NCBI GenBank assembly: GCA_034509495.1
Contig: CM067522.1
Location: 23,133,899-23,197,898, forward strand
DNA length: 64,000 bases
Source of the DNA: Acestrorhynchus altus
Taxonomy: Eukaryota > Chordata > Actinopteri > Characiformes > Acestrorhynchidae
Reading direction: 5' to 3'
Under the pieces are notes generated by a model. The model was not told the origin of the DNA, ran no database searches, and was given only the letters and a program-made list of their open reading frames with translations. Shown piece after piece: positions 1 to 11,372 of this stretch. A program made the translations under genes and the position numbers. The stretch's first letter is position 1. Every line of letters begins with the position of its first letter.

Positions 1-219
1 TCCCTGCAGTGTCCCGTGTGGACGTAAGGCCCTTGCAGTGTCCTGTGGGGACATAAGAGACCAGTACTGTCCAGTCCAGTACTGTATGTAGATATGAGCT
101 TTCTCTCTCACTCTCTCTGTATTTGTCTCTCACTCCCTCTGTCTCTCTCTCATCCTCATAGTATAATTGTTCAACTTTTGCTTTTCCCTCAATGTCCTGT
201 TCTTTGGCTCCCTCATCAG

Positions 220-369
220 GTGAAGAGCTTGAACAGCATGTTCTCCTACCTGAGAAGGATCGTTCCGGTGATGCCCCGGGACCACAAGCCCAGTAAGGTG
301 GACATGCTGAGGGCAGCGACCGAGTACATCCGTCTGCTCTCGTCTGTGCTCAATGACTCCTCCGGACAC
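220..369 (+). CDS. FIGLA: FIGLA exon: bHLH helix 1-loop-helix 2
   Basis: Acceptor CAG ends at 219; donor GTGAGT starts at 370. It has 50 codons and is open throughout. It encodes [15 protein letters not shown] and [15 protein letters not shown], the two amphipathic helices of a bHLH dimer. Confidence 0.85.
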
Positions 370-1998
370 GTGAGTGGAGAATCTGAAGGCTTTAGTAAAT
401 AGATAAGTCAGGGGGAGAAGACCCCCCGGACCCTCCGTGTGAAGGTGGAGTAACGAAAGTAGAGTTGAAATGTTCTTGCAGAGCAATGAAGACACAAAGG
501 AGCTCCTGGAGAATCTAAGCAGCTGTTCGAGCTCAGAGGACAGATGTGCTGACCTCTGGAACATGGAGGTGGGTTTCCTTCACACCTGTTCAGGACCTCC
601 TTCAGTTGTTTGTAAAACACATTTTTCTTAAATGCCCACATTTATCGTCAGAGTGTACGAACAAAGTAAGACATAAAGACTGCGTGACCTCCAAAGACGA
701 TTTGACTGCAAACTCGTATCTGTCTGCGCAGCTCCTGGTGTTTGTGCAGCTGAATCTGAGGGAAAGTTTTCAGGTCCATTTAATGGACTGATGTTTTCAT
801 GAAGGTGGCCACCATCAGTGGTACAGATGTTGCCTCGTGTCCTCACTCACACGCTCACTCCCATGTTCTCGCGCCCTTCTCTTAAGGTCCTGAACTCTCC
901 AGAGGAAGGGAGCTTGAATGCTCCTCTGGTGCCTACAGCACCAGCAGCAGATGATTCTGACCTGAGCAGCATGGCAGTACAGTGCGTCGTCCCCGTCTAC
1001 ATCGTTCAGGTCGGCTCTGATCACACCTTGGTAAGAACTCTGCATGTCCACACGAGGGCTGAGCAGTCGTACCGAGTGCTGAGAAGGACCCTCACCCATA
1101 TATATATTAGATCAGATTAGATAGAACTTTTATTGATCCCTTGGGAGGGTTCTCTCAGGGAACTTAAGGTTCCAGCAGCAGCGTAAGTACAGAAAAGGGT
1201 AGAAAGAGATAATAATTTAGTAAATAAAACACTATATAAATATAAATAATATATAATATAGAGACTATATTACAATATACAATATAGATAAATAGTGCAT
1301 GAAATAACAAGTCCAGTAGGAGGCGGTGTTGCACATTATTATTGCACTTTTAAACTGTCCAGTTGTGGTTGTGAGTTACTGGTTGGTTCCTACTCGTTCC
1401 CATCCTCCATCCTCCTGTTCCCCCTCCTCCTCCCAGAGAGGAGGTGTACAGTCTGATGCAGGACAGTGTTTTTAAGTCTGTTGGTCCTGCACTTGGGAAG
1501 GACAGTCTCTCACTGAACAGGCTCCTCTGGTGGCTGATGACAGTGTGTAGAGGATGACTGATATTGTCCATAATGTCCAGTAGCTTCTTCAGAGTCCTCT
1601 TCTCTGCCACCGACACCAGAGAGTCCAGCTTTTTGCCAACCACAGAGCCAGACTGCCTGATCAGTTTGTCCAGCCTGTGTGTGTCCTTCTTGGATATGCT
1701 GTCCCCCCAGCACACCACAGTGTAGAACAGGACACTGGCGACCACGGACTGATTAAACATCCCCAGGAGTTTCCTGCAGATGTTGAAGGACTGTAGCCTC
1801 CTCAGAAAGTACAGCCTGCTCTGTCCCTTTCTGTACAGGTGGTCGATGGTACATGACCAGTCCAGCTTGCTGTCCAGCCACAGCCCGAGGTACTTAAAGG
1901 AGTCCACAGCCTCCACCTCATGTCCCTTGATCGGAACTGGTTGTGACTTTGGTCTGGACCTCCCAAAGTCGATTATATAAATATTGTATTTATTGTTG

Positions 1999-2029
<31 letters not shown>

Positions 2030-2134
2030 AGATGGATTTTATCATCAGGCTCGTGTCACCGATTCCTCAGAACAGCTGTCTGAAATAATAATCTCTGAAT
2101 CATCCTTCTGTTGCAGGTCTATCAGACGAGATGA
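220..2134 (+). CDS. FIGLA: FIGLA (folliculogenesis bHLH factor), 3' part of gene, four exons
   Basis: A nuclear basic helix-loop-helix factor that, in vertebrates, dimerises with E-proteins and activates E-box-driven oocyte genes such as zona pellucida genes. Coding exons are 220-369, 482-568, 887-1030 and 2117-2134, all phase 0 with AG/GT borders, giving 132 codons. The first exon holds most of the b[19 protein letters not shown] (helix 1), a loop with [19 protein letters not shown] (helix 2). The KPSKVD-x-L-x-x-ATEYI block is the FIGLA hallmark that I recognise against the human protein. The basic region and start codon must lie left of the window. The C-terminal part is acidic and serine-rich and is poorly conserved in this family. 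The last intron carries a LINE. Another class A/B bHLH is possible, but the neighbouring ADD2 gene supports FIGLA. Confidence 0.82.
482..568 (+). CDS. FIGLA: FIGLA exon: acidic/serine-rich linker
   Basis: Acceptor AG at 480-481; donor GTGGGT at 569. The 29 codons read [20 protein letters not shown] and then RCADLWNME. In phase with the bHLH exon. No domain is recognised here. Confidence 0.7.
887..1030 (+). CDS. FIGLA: FIGLA exon: C-terminal region
   Basis: Acceptor AG at 885-886; donor GTAAGA at 1031. The 48 open codons begin [20 protein letters not shown] and end [12 protein letters not shown]. The assignment rests on phase, borders and position between the bHLH exon and the poly(A) signal. 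Confidence 0.65.
1105..1985 (-). mobile_element. 5'-truncated L2/CR1-like LINE, 3' end of ORF2 plus tail
   Basis: Reading the minus strand gives the C-terminal part of a LINE reverse-transcriptase polyprotein: [17 protein letters not shown], then [12 protein letters not shown] and [15 protein letters not shown], followed by a 3' UTR and an ATCTA-type microsatellite tail near 1105-1125. Such short-repeat 3' ends are typical of fish L2/CR1-clade LINEs. The copy is truncated on its 5' side near a T/A-rich stretch at about 1980 and lies in the last FIGLA intron, antisense to the gene. Confidence 0.8.
1990..2032. repeat. GTT/ATT microsatellite
   Basis: Run of (GTT)n then (ATT)n at the truncated end of the LINE. 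Confidence 0.8.
2117..2134 (+). CDS. FIGLA: FIGLA terminal coding exon (VYQTR-stop)
   Basis: Acceptor TTGCAG ends at 2116. Five codons VYQTR are followed by TGA at 2132-2134 and, 180 bases on, by a canonical poly(A) signal. The exon is inferred from phase and signals, because five codons cannot be recognised by similarity. Confidence 0.55.
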   Translation, partial: VYQTR

Positions 2135-2234
2135 AGCACAGGCTGAATTCCTGTATCACACTGTGAATTTGTTTGTATGTAAACATTTGTTATTGTTATT
2201 ATTTATGATTGTCAGCAGATTGTATTTCTTCACT

Positions 2235-2273
2235 TGTTTGTTTGTTTGTTTGTTTGTTTGTTTGTTTGTTTGT
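2235..2273. repeat. (GTTT)n microsatellite
   Basis: About ten perfect TTTG units in the FIGLA 3' UTR. Confidence 0.9.
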
Positions 2274-2312
2274 GATGTAAATGCACTGCTTTGGTCACCT
2301 GAGCACTGATGT

Positions 2313-2318
2313 AATAAA
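2313..2318 (+). terminator. FIGLA: FIGLA poly(A) signal AATAAA
   Basis: Canonical AATAAA 179 bases after the proposed stop codon, followed by a T/G-containing stretch. This is the natural end of the FIGLA transcript. Confidence 0.65.
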
Positions 2319-2340
2319 GAGACACCAGCATTAAGTCTGA

Positions 2341-3060
2341 TTCCTGATCGGTCAGGTGATCCAGCAGCCCTGAGGGCGTGTGGTCAGACATCCGGCCTCA
2401 CCTTAAAAGCCCCCTGTGAAGACCACCTAAAGCTCAGTAACTCTCTGCTGTCCAGGGAAGCCTTTCTACTAGATATATGAACATTGCGGTGAGAATTTGA
2501 TTGCAATAAAGAGCGTGAGTTCAGGGTGGAGGTCAGGATGGACGGCACCGTGGCTGAGCGATGTGACCCGTGTCTGGATATGAGTGATGTAAAGCTGAAC
2601 GGTGTTTATCTGTAACAGCTGAAACACAGCAGACGGTGTATTTAATCATAACAACCTTAAATTACAATGTTTCTACGACAGAATGTGAACAAGACTGAAC
2701 TCTAGAACCATTTCCACACGTTTTCCCAGTGGGCTTCCATTATTCCCACCTCACCCCAGCGTAACCATATGGACATTTTATTATTGTGTACAAAAATATT
2801 TATATATTAATATTGTAATATATCATTATTTTCATATTTAATTGGGACTCTTATTGTGTTTTATTCTCAAATCAAAAATAGATTAAAAAAATTAGGTTTG
2901 GTTTGTTAATGACAATTTACCGTGCAGCTCTATAGCGCCCCCTTCCTTTGAGCTCTACACCGTTAAAGTGGGCGTCGGTTGTGGGGAATATGACCACATT
3001 TCTGCTGTCATTGATGAAGAGATTGGGATGATCTTCCTTTTCTGATGTAAATGTTGAGGG
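2341..3060. other. Intergenic, mostly no recognisable feature
   Basis: No gene is supported. Around 2450-2545 there is a weak, rearranged match to the MITE-like family seen better at 13.65 and 57.33 kb (TTTCTACTAGAT and GGTGGAGGTCAGGATG-type words). The rest is A/T-rich. Confidence 0.4.
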
Positions 3061-3660
3061 ATGGGACTGCAACCGTGTCCTACCAGACTCATGGAGTCTC
3101 ACAGAATGGCAGCAGTTCATCTTCATGATGCGTCCTGCTTTTGTCTTTGTGAAGACGACAAATGAATCTGTGTGTGGAGGCACCGTGGTCAGCACCAAGA
3201 TCAGCGGTTTGTGATGGTGTGGGTGCACTTTTGTACGATGCCAGGTTAGCTTTGATCTTCATTACAGACACTTTATCAGACCAGTGTTACGTTAATGAGG
3301 TTCTGTAACCAGTGGTTCTACTTTTTCTGAACACACACTCCGGTGCTCTGTTCCAACAGGACGGCCCTCGTCCACACACTGCTGCTGTCTCAAGATCTCG
3401 TCTTGAAGACACAGATACTACGCCGTGGTCGGTCTCATCTCCAGACCTGTCCCTGATTGAAAATGTGTGGACGCTCTATCAACACTCCACCCCTACCACA
3501 CCATCTGCAGAACTGAGGGAGAACATTCAAGCTGCATGAGATGGATCATCACAGGACACCATTAGGAACCTCTACACCTCCATGCAGAGACGTCTGGCGT
3601 GTTGCGTTAAACCCGATGCCGTCCTGAGAGACACCACTTCTGTATGAGTAGATCAATAAA
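3060..3660 (+). mobile_element. Degenerate Tc1/mariner-like transposon (copy 1)
   Basis: The C-terminal transposase half is readable on the + strand with frame breaks: YVNEVL, then [31 protein letters not shown], and MQRRLACCVKPDA, ending near a TGATCTA-type terminal repeat (GATCAATAAATATTGAT). The QQD and SPDLSxIENVW blocks match the DDE catalytic region of Tc1 transposases. The same family occurs at 31.49, 45.55 and 59.39 kb. Non-functional. Confidence 0.8.
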
Positions 3661-3839
3661 TATTGATGATATTAATTGAGGATGGGTGTCGGAGGTAAAG
3701 GTCTCTTTAAGAGCCGTGTCTGCATCATGTGACCTAAAAGATGAAAGAACAGAGAGATACTTTGTTTCTTTCAGCTGCCTTTGATGTAGACTGCAGCAGT
3801 CCCGCTGTCGGCCAGCAGGTGGCGGGACGCTGATGTTGT

Positions 3840-4216
3840 GGAGCAGCTGCTGGATTGTGTTGTAAAGATCTCGAGCAGCGCAGTTAAAGTGTAGTTTATC
3901 AGCCAGAGGTGAGGTGTGACCCCGGTAGGCTGGGTGTGTTTGTGTGTGTGTGTGTGTGTTAGGACGCAGGAGCGGGCAGACGCGGGGCTGAGCAGGGATG
4001 CTCGCGCAGGCGTGGCAGTGGGCTGGTCCAGGCGCTCTCCTCCACAGCATCTAAATCATCTCAGGGCTTCATCACGCTGGAGGAACCTGCACGGGGAGCA
4101 GCGGTCAGTGTGGGTCTGGTTCTGCCCATCGGCTCGCTTTGTTGCCCCCGGCAGGCGCGCAGACGGGCTGCAGGGCAGACGCGCACAAAGGAGCAGCAGG
4201 AGAGGATGGTGTGAAG
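3840..4216 (+). promoter_or_regulatory. CpG-rich block with strong donor: possible ADD2 non-coding first exon and promoter
   Basis: GC- and CpG-rich sequence (many CGCG/GCGC words between 3960 and 4205) ends in a good 5' splice site, GTGAAG then GTAAGC at 4217. The ADD2 start-codon exon at 18051 opens with an acceptor and only six untranslated bases, so an upstream non-coding exon is required; this block is the best candidate in the window. No TATA box is seen. The link over 13.8 kb is inference. Confidence 0.35.
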
Positions 4217-4900
4217 GTAAGCTCCACACTGAAGGCCATGCTGGCTGTTTTAACCCCACTGTGGGGACAGACTCACAGCATCAGCTGCGTTTGCCTTTTT
4301 CTTTGCCTTTCTTAGAAAACTCTGATTTGGATCTTTATTATAGGCCTTATAATAAAAAATATATCTGTATATATAATTAAAGAAAAGCTATTATGATAAA
4401 GCAGGACAGACCTACAACCTCTGTGCACTCTAGATCTGACAGATTTTATGTTTAGAAACCATTTTTCTACGATTTGCATTCTATTTTTTAATTACCCGTT
4501 CCACCTTAAAAACGCCATTGCATGCCTCCCGCCGCCTGCGCTCTGACCACTATGAGCCGCGCCATTTAAGGTGGAATTGATAATTCCAACAAATACCCCA
4601 AATAACGTGCAATTTTAAGCATTTTCTGCAACTACTTAACAAACAGTAACCACACTAACGACATTGATCACATATCCCTCTTTTACCAAATAATGCTGAG
4701 TATTTATATTTTATATCTTAAATATCTTATTTAAGGAGATGTTTGTGCTCACAGTGGGAGGCGCCACCTACAGCTCGATTCCTGTTTTGCTTGATTTTAA
4801 CACATATTTTCTCCTAAAATCAGTTTTTAATCCTCTATAAACCGCTCTGATTTGGAGACGCGACCTTTAAAATACAATTATATCAATAAAATACGGAGAA
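4217..4900. other. No recognisable feature
   Basis: A/T-rich unique-looking sequence with no open frame, repeat or splice-bordered exon that I can support. Confidence 0.4.
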
Positions 4901-4914
4901 AAAATAAATAAACA

Positions 4915-5000
4915 GCTCCGTCGCCGTCAGACACCGATCATCCAATCAGAGCAGCGCTCCGTGTTGCTAGGCAGCCACAAGCGCGCGCGATTTGCGCAAG
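4915..5000. promoter_or_regulatory. Promoter-like block: CCAAT box, X-box-like motif, CpG cluster
   Basis: A CCAAT box with ATCAG context at 4942, an imperfect RFX/X-box-like palindrome GTTGCTAGGCAGC at 4963-4975 and a GCGCGCGCG run at 4981-4989 lie within 50 bases. It looks like a small CpG promoter, but no transcript can be read from it. It could be an alternative ADD2 start or a minus-strand promoter. Confidence 0.3.
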
Positions 5001-5047
5001 TGTGGTGGAAGATTCAAACAAATGAACCGATTCTTTTGAATAGACTG

Positions 5048-5230
5048 AACCAATCAGAATCACAGTCCTGTAGCCGGTATTAAATATCAGCAGTGTAGTA
5101 ACTGACACTGTATCAGAAACACAGTCCGGTAGCCGGTATTAAAGATCAGCAGCAGTGTAGTTACTGAAACTGTATCAGAAACACAGTCCGGTAGCCGGTA
5201 TTAAAGATCAGCAGTGTAGTTACTGAAACT
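5048..5230 (+). repeat. 62-bp minisatellite, short block (about 3 units)
   Basis: About three units of the family GTGTAGTTACTGAAACTGTA...CCGGTATTAAAGATCAGCAG, ending at the same junction (ACTGTAGTACTTGCTGTGG) as the large array at 8.57 kb. Confidence 0.9.
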
Positions 5231-6425
5231 GTAGTACTTGCTGTGGTTGAGGATTTAATAAACGATACGAAATACAAAAAAAAAAGAACTACATGGCATA
5301 AAGACTGAGACAAAGGGTCTTCAATACATGGACAACATTAACCACACCTGGGGCACATTGATGAAGGACACAGCTGGGAATGGGTGGAGTAAGGCAGGAG
5401 ACAAGACACGTGCTCAGAAGCACATGGGAAATAAAAGAAAGACAGGAGACAGGACATGAGAAAGTCTTTAAATATAAAAGCAGATCACAGATATACAGGA
5501 ACTCTGACCCCATTCAGTCGCTTCTGCCCTGTATGTGGTTTTACTCTTTAGACATTAAAACATCTGATTGTTCTCCGAGTGTTAGAGGTTAGCGCAGCAT
5601 TTCTCTATGAACACCGTACATTTACCGCCTTTCTGTGTTACGACTCAAACAGCTGTGTGTGACGCGTCGGAGCAGATTCATAGTAAACATTGCCTTGATG
5701 ATATAAAAACATCCTGTGAATCGGTTCCGTTGATTCATTGAGGAGAACCGAATGAAATGCACTGGGAAGAAGAGAGTCAGGAACCATGTTTGACTGTTCT
5801 TTACTGAAACTGATTTTTCTCGTTGGTGCTTCGTTTCTGCTGTTTCTCACAGAACTGGGAGCAGTGGTTTTACACGGATTAGTTCCCCCCCTGTCTGTAG
5901 CGGGTAGGGTTTCCATTTGGGAGAGGACAGGAGAAGAGGGCGAGAGGACAAGGGAGGAGAGAAGAGGGGTGGACAGTGGGACTGAGCCAGGCTTTCCCTC
6001 GGACAGACTTATTATCCAGGGACCCCTCGTGTCTTTACTGATGAAACAGCCTGATTTACACTAATATGGGGAATAATTGGGCAGAAATTGGGAATTCTGA
6101 TATTTGTGTCCCTGCTGACGGGAAAGCTGGTGGTGAACTGGACCATGTGTTTCTGCAACCAAATGTCCAAGAGCTGCGCTTCGTTTTGCTCTCTGGAAGG
6201 AGTGCACACTGGAGTCCACTGCTTTAATGTGATTACTGAGCACCGATAATACCAATTAGACCTTACTGCAGCGTCCAGCGTCCACGCTTCCTCTAAAACT
6301 CTAAAAGCATTACGATCTTTCCATCACCGCCAAAGACCTCGTTCACTCACTTCACACCCATCAACAGGCCTGAGCGGGGACGCTTGGGTTTAGATGCAGG
6401 GAACCTGTGATTACTAGTGTACAGA
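5230..6425. repeat. 1.2-kb core, tandem duplicate copy 1
   Basis: Nearly identical to 8568-9765, differing mainly by small indels in G/C runs. Both copies begin at a satellite junction and end at GTGTACAGAAGTTCA. The core has an A-run near 5275 but I recognise no gene or transposon in it. A hydrophobic-leader-like frame at 5786 is not supported as a gene. Confidence 0.9.
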
Positions 6426-6432
6426 AGTTCAA

Positions 6433-8568
6433 GTGTAGTTACTGAAACTGTATCAGAAACACAGTCCGATAGCGATGTTAAAGATCAGCAGCAGTGTAGT
6501 TACTGAAGCGGTATCAGAAACACAGTCCGGTGGCAGTATTAAAGATCAATATGGTGTAGTTACTGAAACTGTATCAAGAAACACAGTCCGGTGCCCGGTA
6601 TTAAAGATCAGTAACAGTGTAGTTACTGAAACTGTATCAAGAAACACAGTCCAGTAGCGATTATTAAAGATCAGCAGTGTAGTTACTGAAACTGTATCAG
6701 AAACCTTACAGTCGGTGGCGGTATTAAAGATCGGCAGTGTAGTTACTGAAACTGTATCAGAAACACAGTCTGGTGGCATTATTAAAGATACGGCGTGATT
6801 GCTGAAACTGTATCAAGAAACACAGTCCGAGTGGCGGTATTAAAGATCAGCAACGGTGTAGTTACTGAAACTGTATCAGAAACACAGTCTACGGTAGCGG
6901 TATTAAAGATGCGACAGCGGTGGCAGTTACTGAAACTGTATCAGAAACACAGTCCGGTAGCCGGTATTAAAGATCAGCAGCGGTGTAGTTACTGAAACTG
7001 TATCAGAAACACAGTCCGGTAGCCGGTATTAAAGATCCGTAGCAGTGTAGTTACTGAAACTGTATCAGAAACGCACCAGTCCGGTAGCGGTATTAAAAGA
7101 TCAGTAACAGTGTAGTTACTGAAACTTTGTATCAGAAACACAGTCCGGTGGCGATTATTAAGATCAGCAGCAGTGTAGTTACTGAAACTGTATCAGAAAC
7201 ACAGTCGGTGGCGGTATTGAAATCCAGCAGCAGTGTGTAGTTACTGAAACTGTATCAGAAACCTGATCCGATTGCTTGATATTTAAAAAGATCAACAACT
7301 GTGTAGTTACTGAAACTGTATCAGAAACACAGTCCGGTGGCCGGTATTAAAGATCAGTAACAGTGTAGTTACTGAAACTGTATCAAACACCTGATCCGGT
7401 AGCGGTATTAAAGATCAGCAGCAGTGTAGTTACTGAAACTGTATCGAACTTACAGTCGGTAGCGATATTAAGATCAGCAACGGTGTAGTTACTGAAACTG
7501 TATCAGAAGCACAGTCGTGCTTACGTGAATCGGCAATTGTAGTTACTGAAACTGTATCGAAACACAGTCGATAGCAGTATTAAAGATCAGCAGTGTAGTT
7601 ACTGAAACTGTATCGAAAACACAGTCATTAGCGGTCGGTAAAAATCAGCGGCAGTGTAGTTACTGACACTGTATCAGAAACGCAGTCGATGGCGGTATTA
7701 AAGATCAGCAACGGTGTAGTTACTGAAACTGTATCAAACTACCAGTCCGATGGCAGGCCAGTAAAGATCAGCAGCAGTGTAGTTACTGAAACTGTATCAG
7801 AACACAGTCGGTAGCGGTATTAAAGATCGGCAGGTGTAGTTACTGAAACTGTATCGAAACACTTACAGTCCGGTAGCGATTATTAAGATCAACAGTGTAG
7901 TTGCCTGAAACTGTATCAGAAACTTTGATCCGGTGGCGGTGTTAAAGATCAGCAGTGTAGTTACTCAAACTGTATCAGAAACACAGTCCGATAGCCGGTA
8001 TTAAAGATCAGTAACAGTGTAGTTACTGAAACTTTATCAGAAACACAATCCGGTAGCCGGTATTAAAGATCAGCAGCAGTAGTTACTGAAACTGTATCAA
8101 ACACAGTCGGTAGCGGTATTAAAGATCAGCAACGGTGTAGTTACTGAAACTGTATCAGAAACACAGTCCGGTGGCATTATTAAAGATCAGCAGTGTAGTT
8201 ACTGCGAAACTGTATCAGAAACACAGTCCGATGGGCGATGATGAATCAGTAACAGTGTAGTTACTGAAACTGTATCAAACTGATCCGGTAGCATTATTAA
8301 AGATCAGCAGCAGTGTAGTTACTGAAACTGTATCAGAAACACGATCCGGTGGCGGTATTAAAGATCAGCAGCAATTAGTTACTGAAACTGTCAGAGCACA
8401 GTCCGGTGGCCGGTATTAAGATCAGCAGTGTAGTTACTGAAACTGTATCAAAACACAGTCCGGTGGCATTATTAAAGATCAGTAACAGTGTAGTTACTGA
8501 AACTGTATCAGAAACACAGTCCGGTAGCCGGTATTAAAGATCAGCAGTGTAGTTACTGAAACTGTAGT
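6433..8568 (+). repeat. 62-bp minisatellite array A (about 35 units)
   Basis: Tandem units of about 60-62 bp with consensus words GTGTAGTTACTGAAACTGTA, TCAGAAACACAGTCCGGTAG and CCGGTATTAAAGATCAGCAG. Units carry many small substitutions and 1-3 base indels. The unit is not a multiple of 3 in most copies and no coding function is implied. Same family as the arrays at 14.25 kb (inverted) and 37.86 kb. Confidence 0.95.
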
Positions 8569-9765
8569 ACTTGCTGTGGTTGAGGATTTAATAAACGATA
8601 CGAAATACAAAAAAAAAAGAACTACATGGCATAAAGACTGAGACAAAGGGTCTTCAATACATGGACAACATTAACCACACCTGGGACACATTGATGAAGG
8701 ACACAGCTGGGAATGGGTGGAGTAAGGCAGGAGACAAGACACGTGCTCAGAAGCACATGGGAAATAAAAGAAAGACAGGAGACAGGACATGAGAAAGTCT
8801 TTAAATATAAAAGCAGATCACAGATATACAGGAACTCTGACCCCATTCAGTCGCTTCTGCCCTGTATGTGGTTTTACTCTTTAGACATTAAAACATCTGA
8901 TTGTTCTCCGAGTGTTAGAGGTTAGCGCAGCATTTTCTCATGAACACCGTACATTTACCGCCTTTCTGTGTTACGACTCAAACAGCTGTGTGTGACGCGT
9001 CGGAGCAGATTCATAGTAAACATTGCCTTGATGATATAAAAACATCCTGTGAATCGGTTCCGTTGATTCATTGAGGAGAACCGAATGAAATGCACTGGGA
9101 AGAAGAGAGTCAGGAACCATGTTTGACTGTTCTTTACTGAAACTGATTTTTCTCGTTGGTGCTTCGTTTCTGCTGTTTCTCACAGAACTGGGAGCAGTGG
9201 TTTTACCGGTTAGATTCCCCCCCCTGTCTGTAGCGGGTAGGGTTTCCATTTGGGAGAGGACAGAGAAGGGCGAGAGGACAAAAGGGGAGGAAGAGAAGAA
9301 AGAGGGGTGGACAGGTGGGACTGAGCCAGGCTTTTCCTCCGGACAGGCTTATTATCCAGGGACCCTCGTGTCTTTACTTTGATGAAACAACCCTGATTTA
9401 CACTAATATAGGGAATAATTGGGCGGGGGTAGAATTCTGATATTTGTGTCCCTGCTGGCCAGGAAGCTGGTGGTGAACTGGACCCATGTGTTTCTGCAAC
9501 CAAATGTCCAAGAGCTCGCCCGTTTTGCTTTCTCTGGAAGGTACACACACTGGAGTCCACTGCTTTAATGTGATTACTGAGCACCGATAATACCAATTAG
9601 ACCTTACTGCAGCGTCCAGCGTCCACGCTTCCTCTAAAACTCTAAAAGCATTACGATCTTTCCATCACCGACAAAGACCTCGTTCACTCACTTCACACCC
9701 ATCAACAGGCCTGAGCGGGGACGCTTAGGTTTAGATGCAGGGAACCTGTGATTACTAGTGTACAG
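8568..9765. repeat. 1.2-kb core, tandem duplicate copy 2
   Basis: Second copy of 5230-6425, in the same orientation. It is followed directly by the 31-bp array instead of the 62-bp array. Confidence 0.9.
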
Positions 9766-11372
9766 AAGTTCAGTGGGTATAAAATTTGGGAACTTGTGTT
9801 TCAGTGGGTATAGAAGTTGGGATCTTGTGTTTCAGTGCGTATAGAAGTTGGGAACTTGTGTTTCAGTGATTATAGAAGTTGGGAACTTGTGTTTCAGTGC
9901 GTATAGAAGTCGGTAACTTGTGTTTCAGTGGGTATAGAAGTCAAGAACTTGTGTTCCAGTGGGTATAAAGTCAAGAACATGTTTCGAGTGGAGTATAGAA
10001 GTGAGAACTTGGTAATGCTCAGTGGGTATAGAGAAATTAAAGAACTTGTGTTTCAGTGTGTATAGAGTCGAACTTGTGTTTCAGTGGGTATAGAAGTCGA
10101 GAACTTGTGTCTCAGTGGGTATAGAAGTTGGGATCTTGTGTTTCAGTGGGTCTAGAAGTTGGGAACTTGTGTTTCCCAGTCTTGTATAAGTTAGGGCATG
10201 TTTCAGTCATTATAGAAGTTGGGAACTTGTGTTTCAGTGTGTATAGAAGTCGGTAACTTGTGTTTCAGTGGGTATAGAAGTCAAGAACTTGTGTTTCAGT
10301 GGGTATAGAAGTCAAGAACTTGTGTTCCAGTGGGTATAGAAGTCAAGAACTTGTGTTCCAGTGGGTATAGAAGTCAGGAACTTGTGTTTCAGTGGGTATA
10401 GAAGTCGAGAACTTGTGTCTCAATGGGTATAGAAATTAGGGAACTGGTTTCAGTGTGTATAGAGTGAGAACTTGTGTTTCAGTGCGTGCTAGAAGTTGGA
10501 ACTTGTGTTTCAGTGCGTGTAAGTTGGGGAACTTGTGTTTCAGTGTGTATAGAGTGTTAACTTGTGTTTCAGTGGGTATAGAAGTCAAGAACTTGTGTTT
10601 CAGTGGGTATAGAAGTCAAGAACGTATTCGAGTAGACAAAGTCAGAGACATGTTTCAGTGGGTATAGAAGTCGAGAACTTGTGTTTCAGTGCGTATAGAA
10701 GTCGAGGACTTGTGTTTCAGTGGGTATAGAAGTTGGGATCTTGTGTTTCAGTGGGTATAGAAGTTGGGATCTTGTGTTTCAGTGGGTCTAGAAGTTGGGA
10801 ACTTGTGTTCTAGTGCGTATAGAAGTCAGGAACTTGTGTTTCGAGTCATTATAGAAATTAGGTAAACGTGTCTCAGTGGGTATAGAGAGTCAGGAACTTG
10901 TGTTTCCAGTGCGTATAGAGTCAGGGAACTTGTTTCAGTGCGTATAGAGTTAGGGCTTGTGTTCCCAGTGCGGCGTATAGAAGTCAAGGAACTTGTGAAC
11001 TTTCAGTCACGTATAGAAGTTGGGAACTTGTGTTCAGTCGCATTATAGAAGTCAGGAACTTGTGTTCCAATGCGTATAGAAAGTCAGGAACTTGTGTTTC
11101 AAATAATATAGAAGTCAGGAACTTGTTTGTAGTCTTGATATAGAAGTCAGGAACATGTTTCAGTCGCATTATAGAAATCATTAACTTGTGTCTCAGTGGG
11201 TATAAGTCAAGGGCATGTTTCAGTCATTATAGAAGTCAAGGAACTTGTGTTTCAGTGTAGAAGTCGGTAACTTGTGTCTCAGTGGGTATAGAAGTCAGGA
11301 ACTTGTGTTTCAGTGCGTATAGAATTCGGGAACTTGTGTTTCAGTGGGTATAGAAGTCGAGAACTTGTGTTT
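9766..11372 (+). repeat. 31-bp minisatellite array (about 50 units)
   Basis: Tandem units GTGGGTATAGAAGTTGGGAA followed by CTTGTGTTTCA, 31 bp, with variants (GCGTATAG, GTCAAGAAC). The array ends at about 11372 in unrelated sequence. Confidence 0.95.

Noticed and set aside
1350..2045. A 231-codon minus-strand frame taken as a host gene
   Set aside because: It is the reverse-transcriptase C-terminal region of a LINE with LINE tail sequence, inside a FIGLA intron.
5786..6064. Frame starting MFDCSLLKLIFLVGASFLLF that looks like a secreted protein
   Set aside because: It is seen in both core copies only because they are recent duplicates. The second copy diverges in frame after about 60 residues, and there is no intron, family or promoter support.
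6475..8560. Open frames inside the 62-bp arrays, with repeated Val-Thr-Glu-Thr-Val-type peptides
   Set aside because: They follow the repeat phase, break at each small indel and have no start context or splice logic. They are by-products of the satellite.
6433..8568. Regular direct repeats resembling a CRISPR array
   Set aside because: There are no unique spacers: the whole unit repeats head to tail. The host is a vertebrate, so this is a minisatellite.
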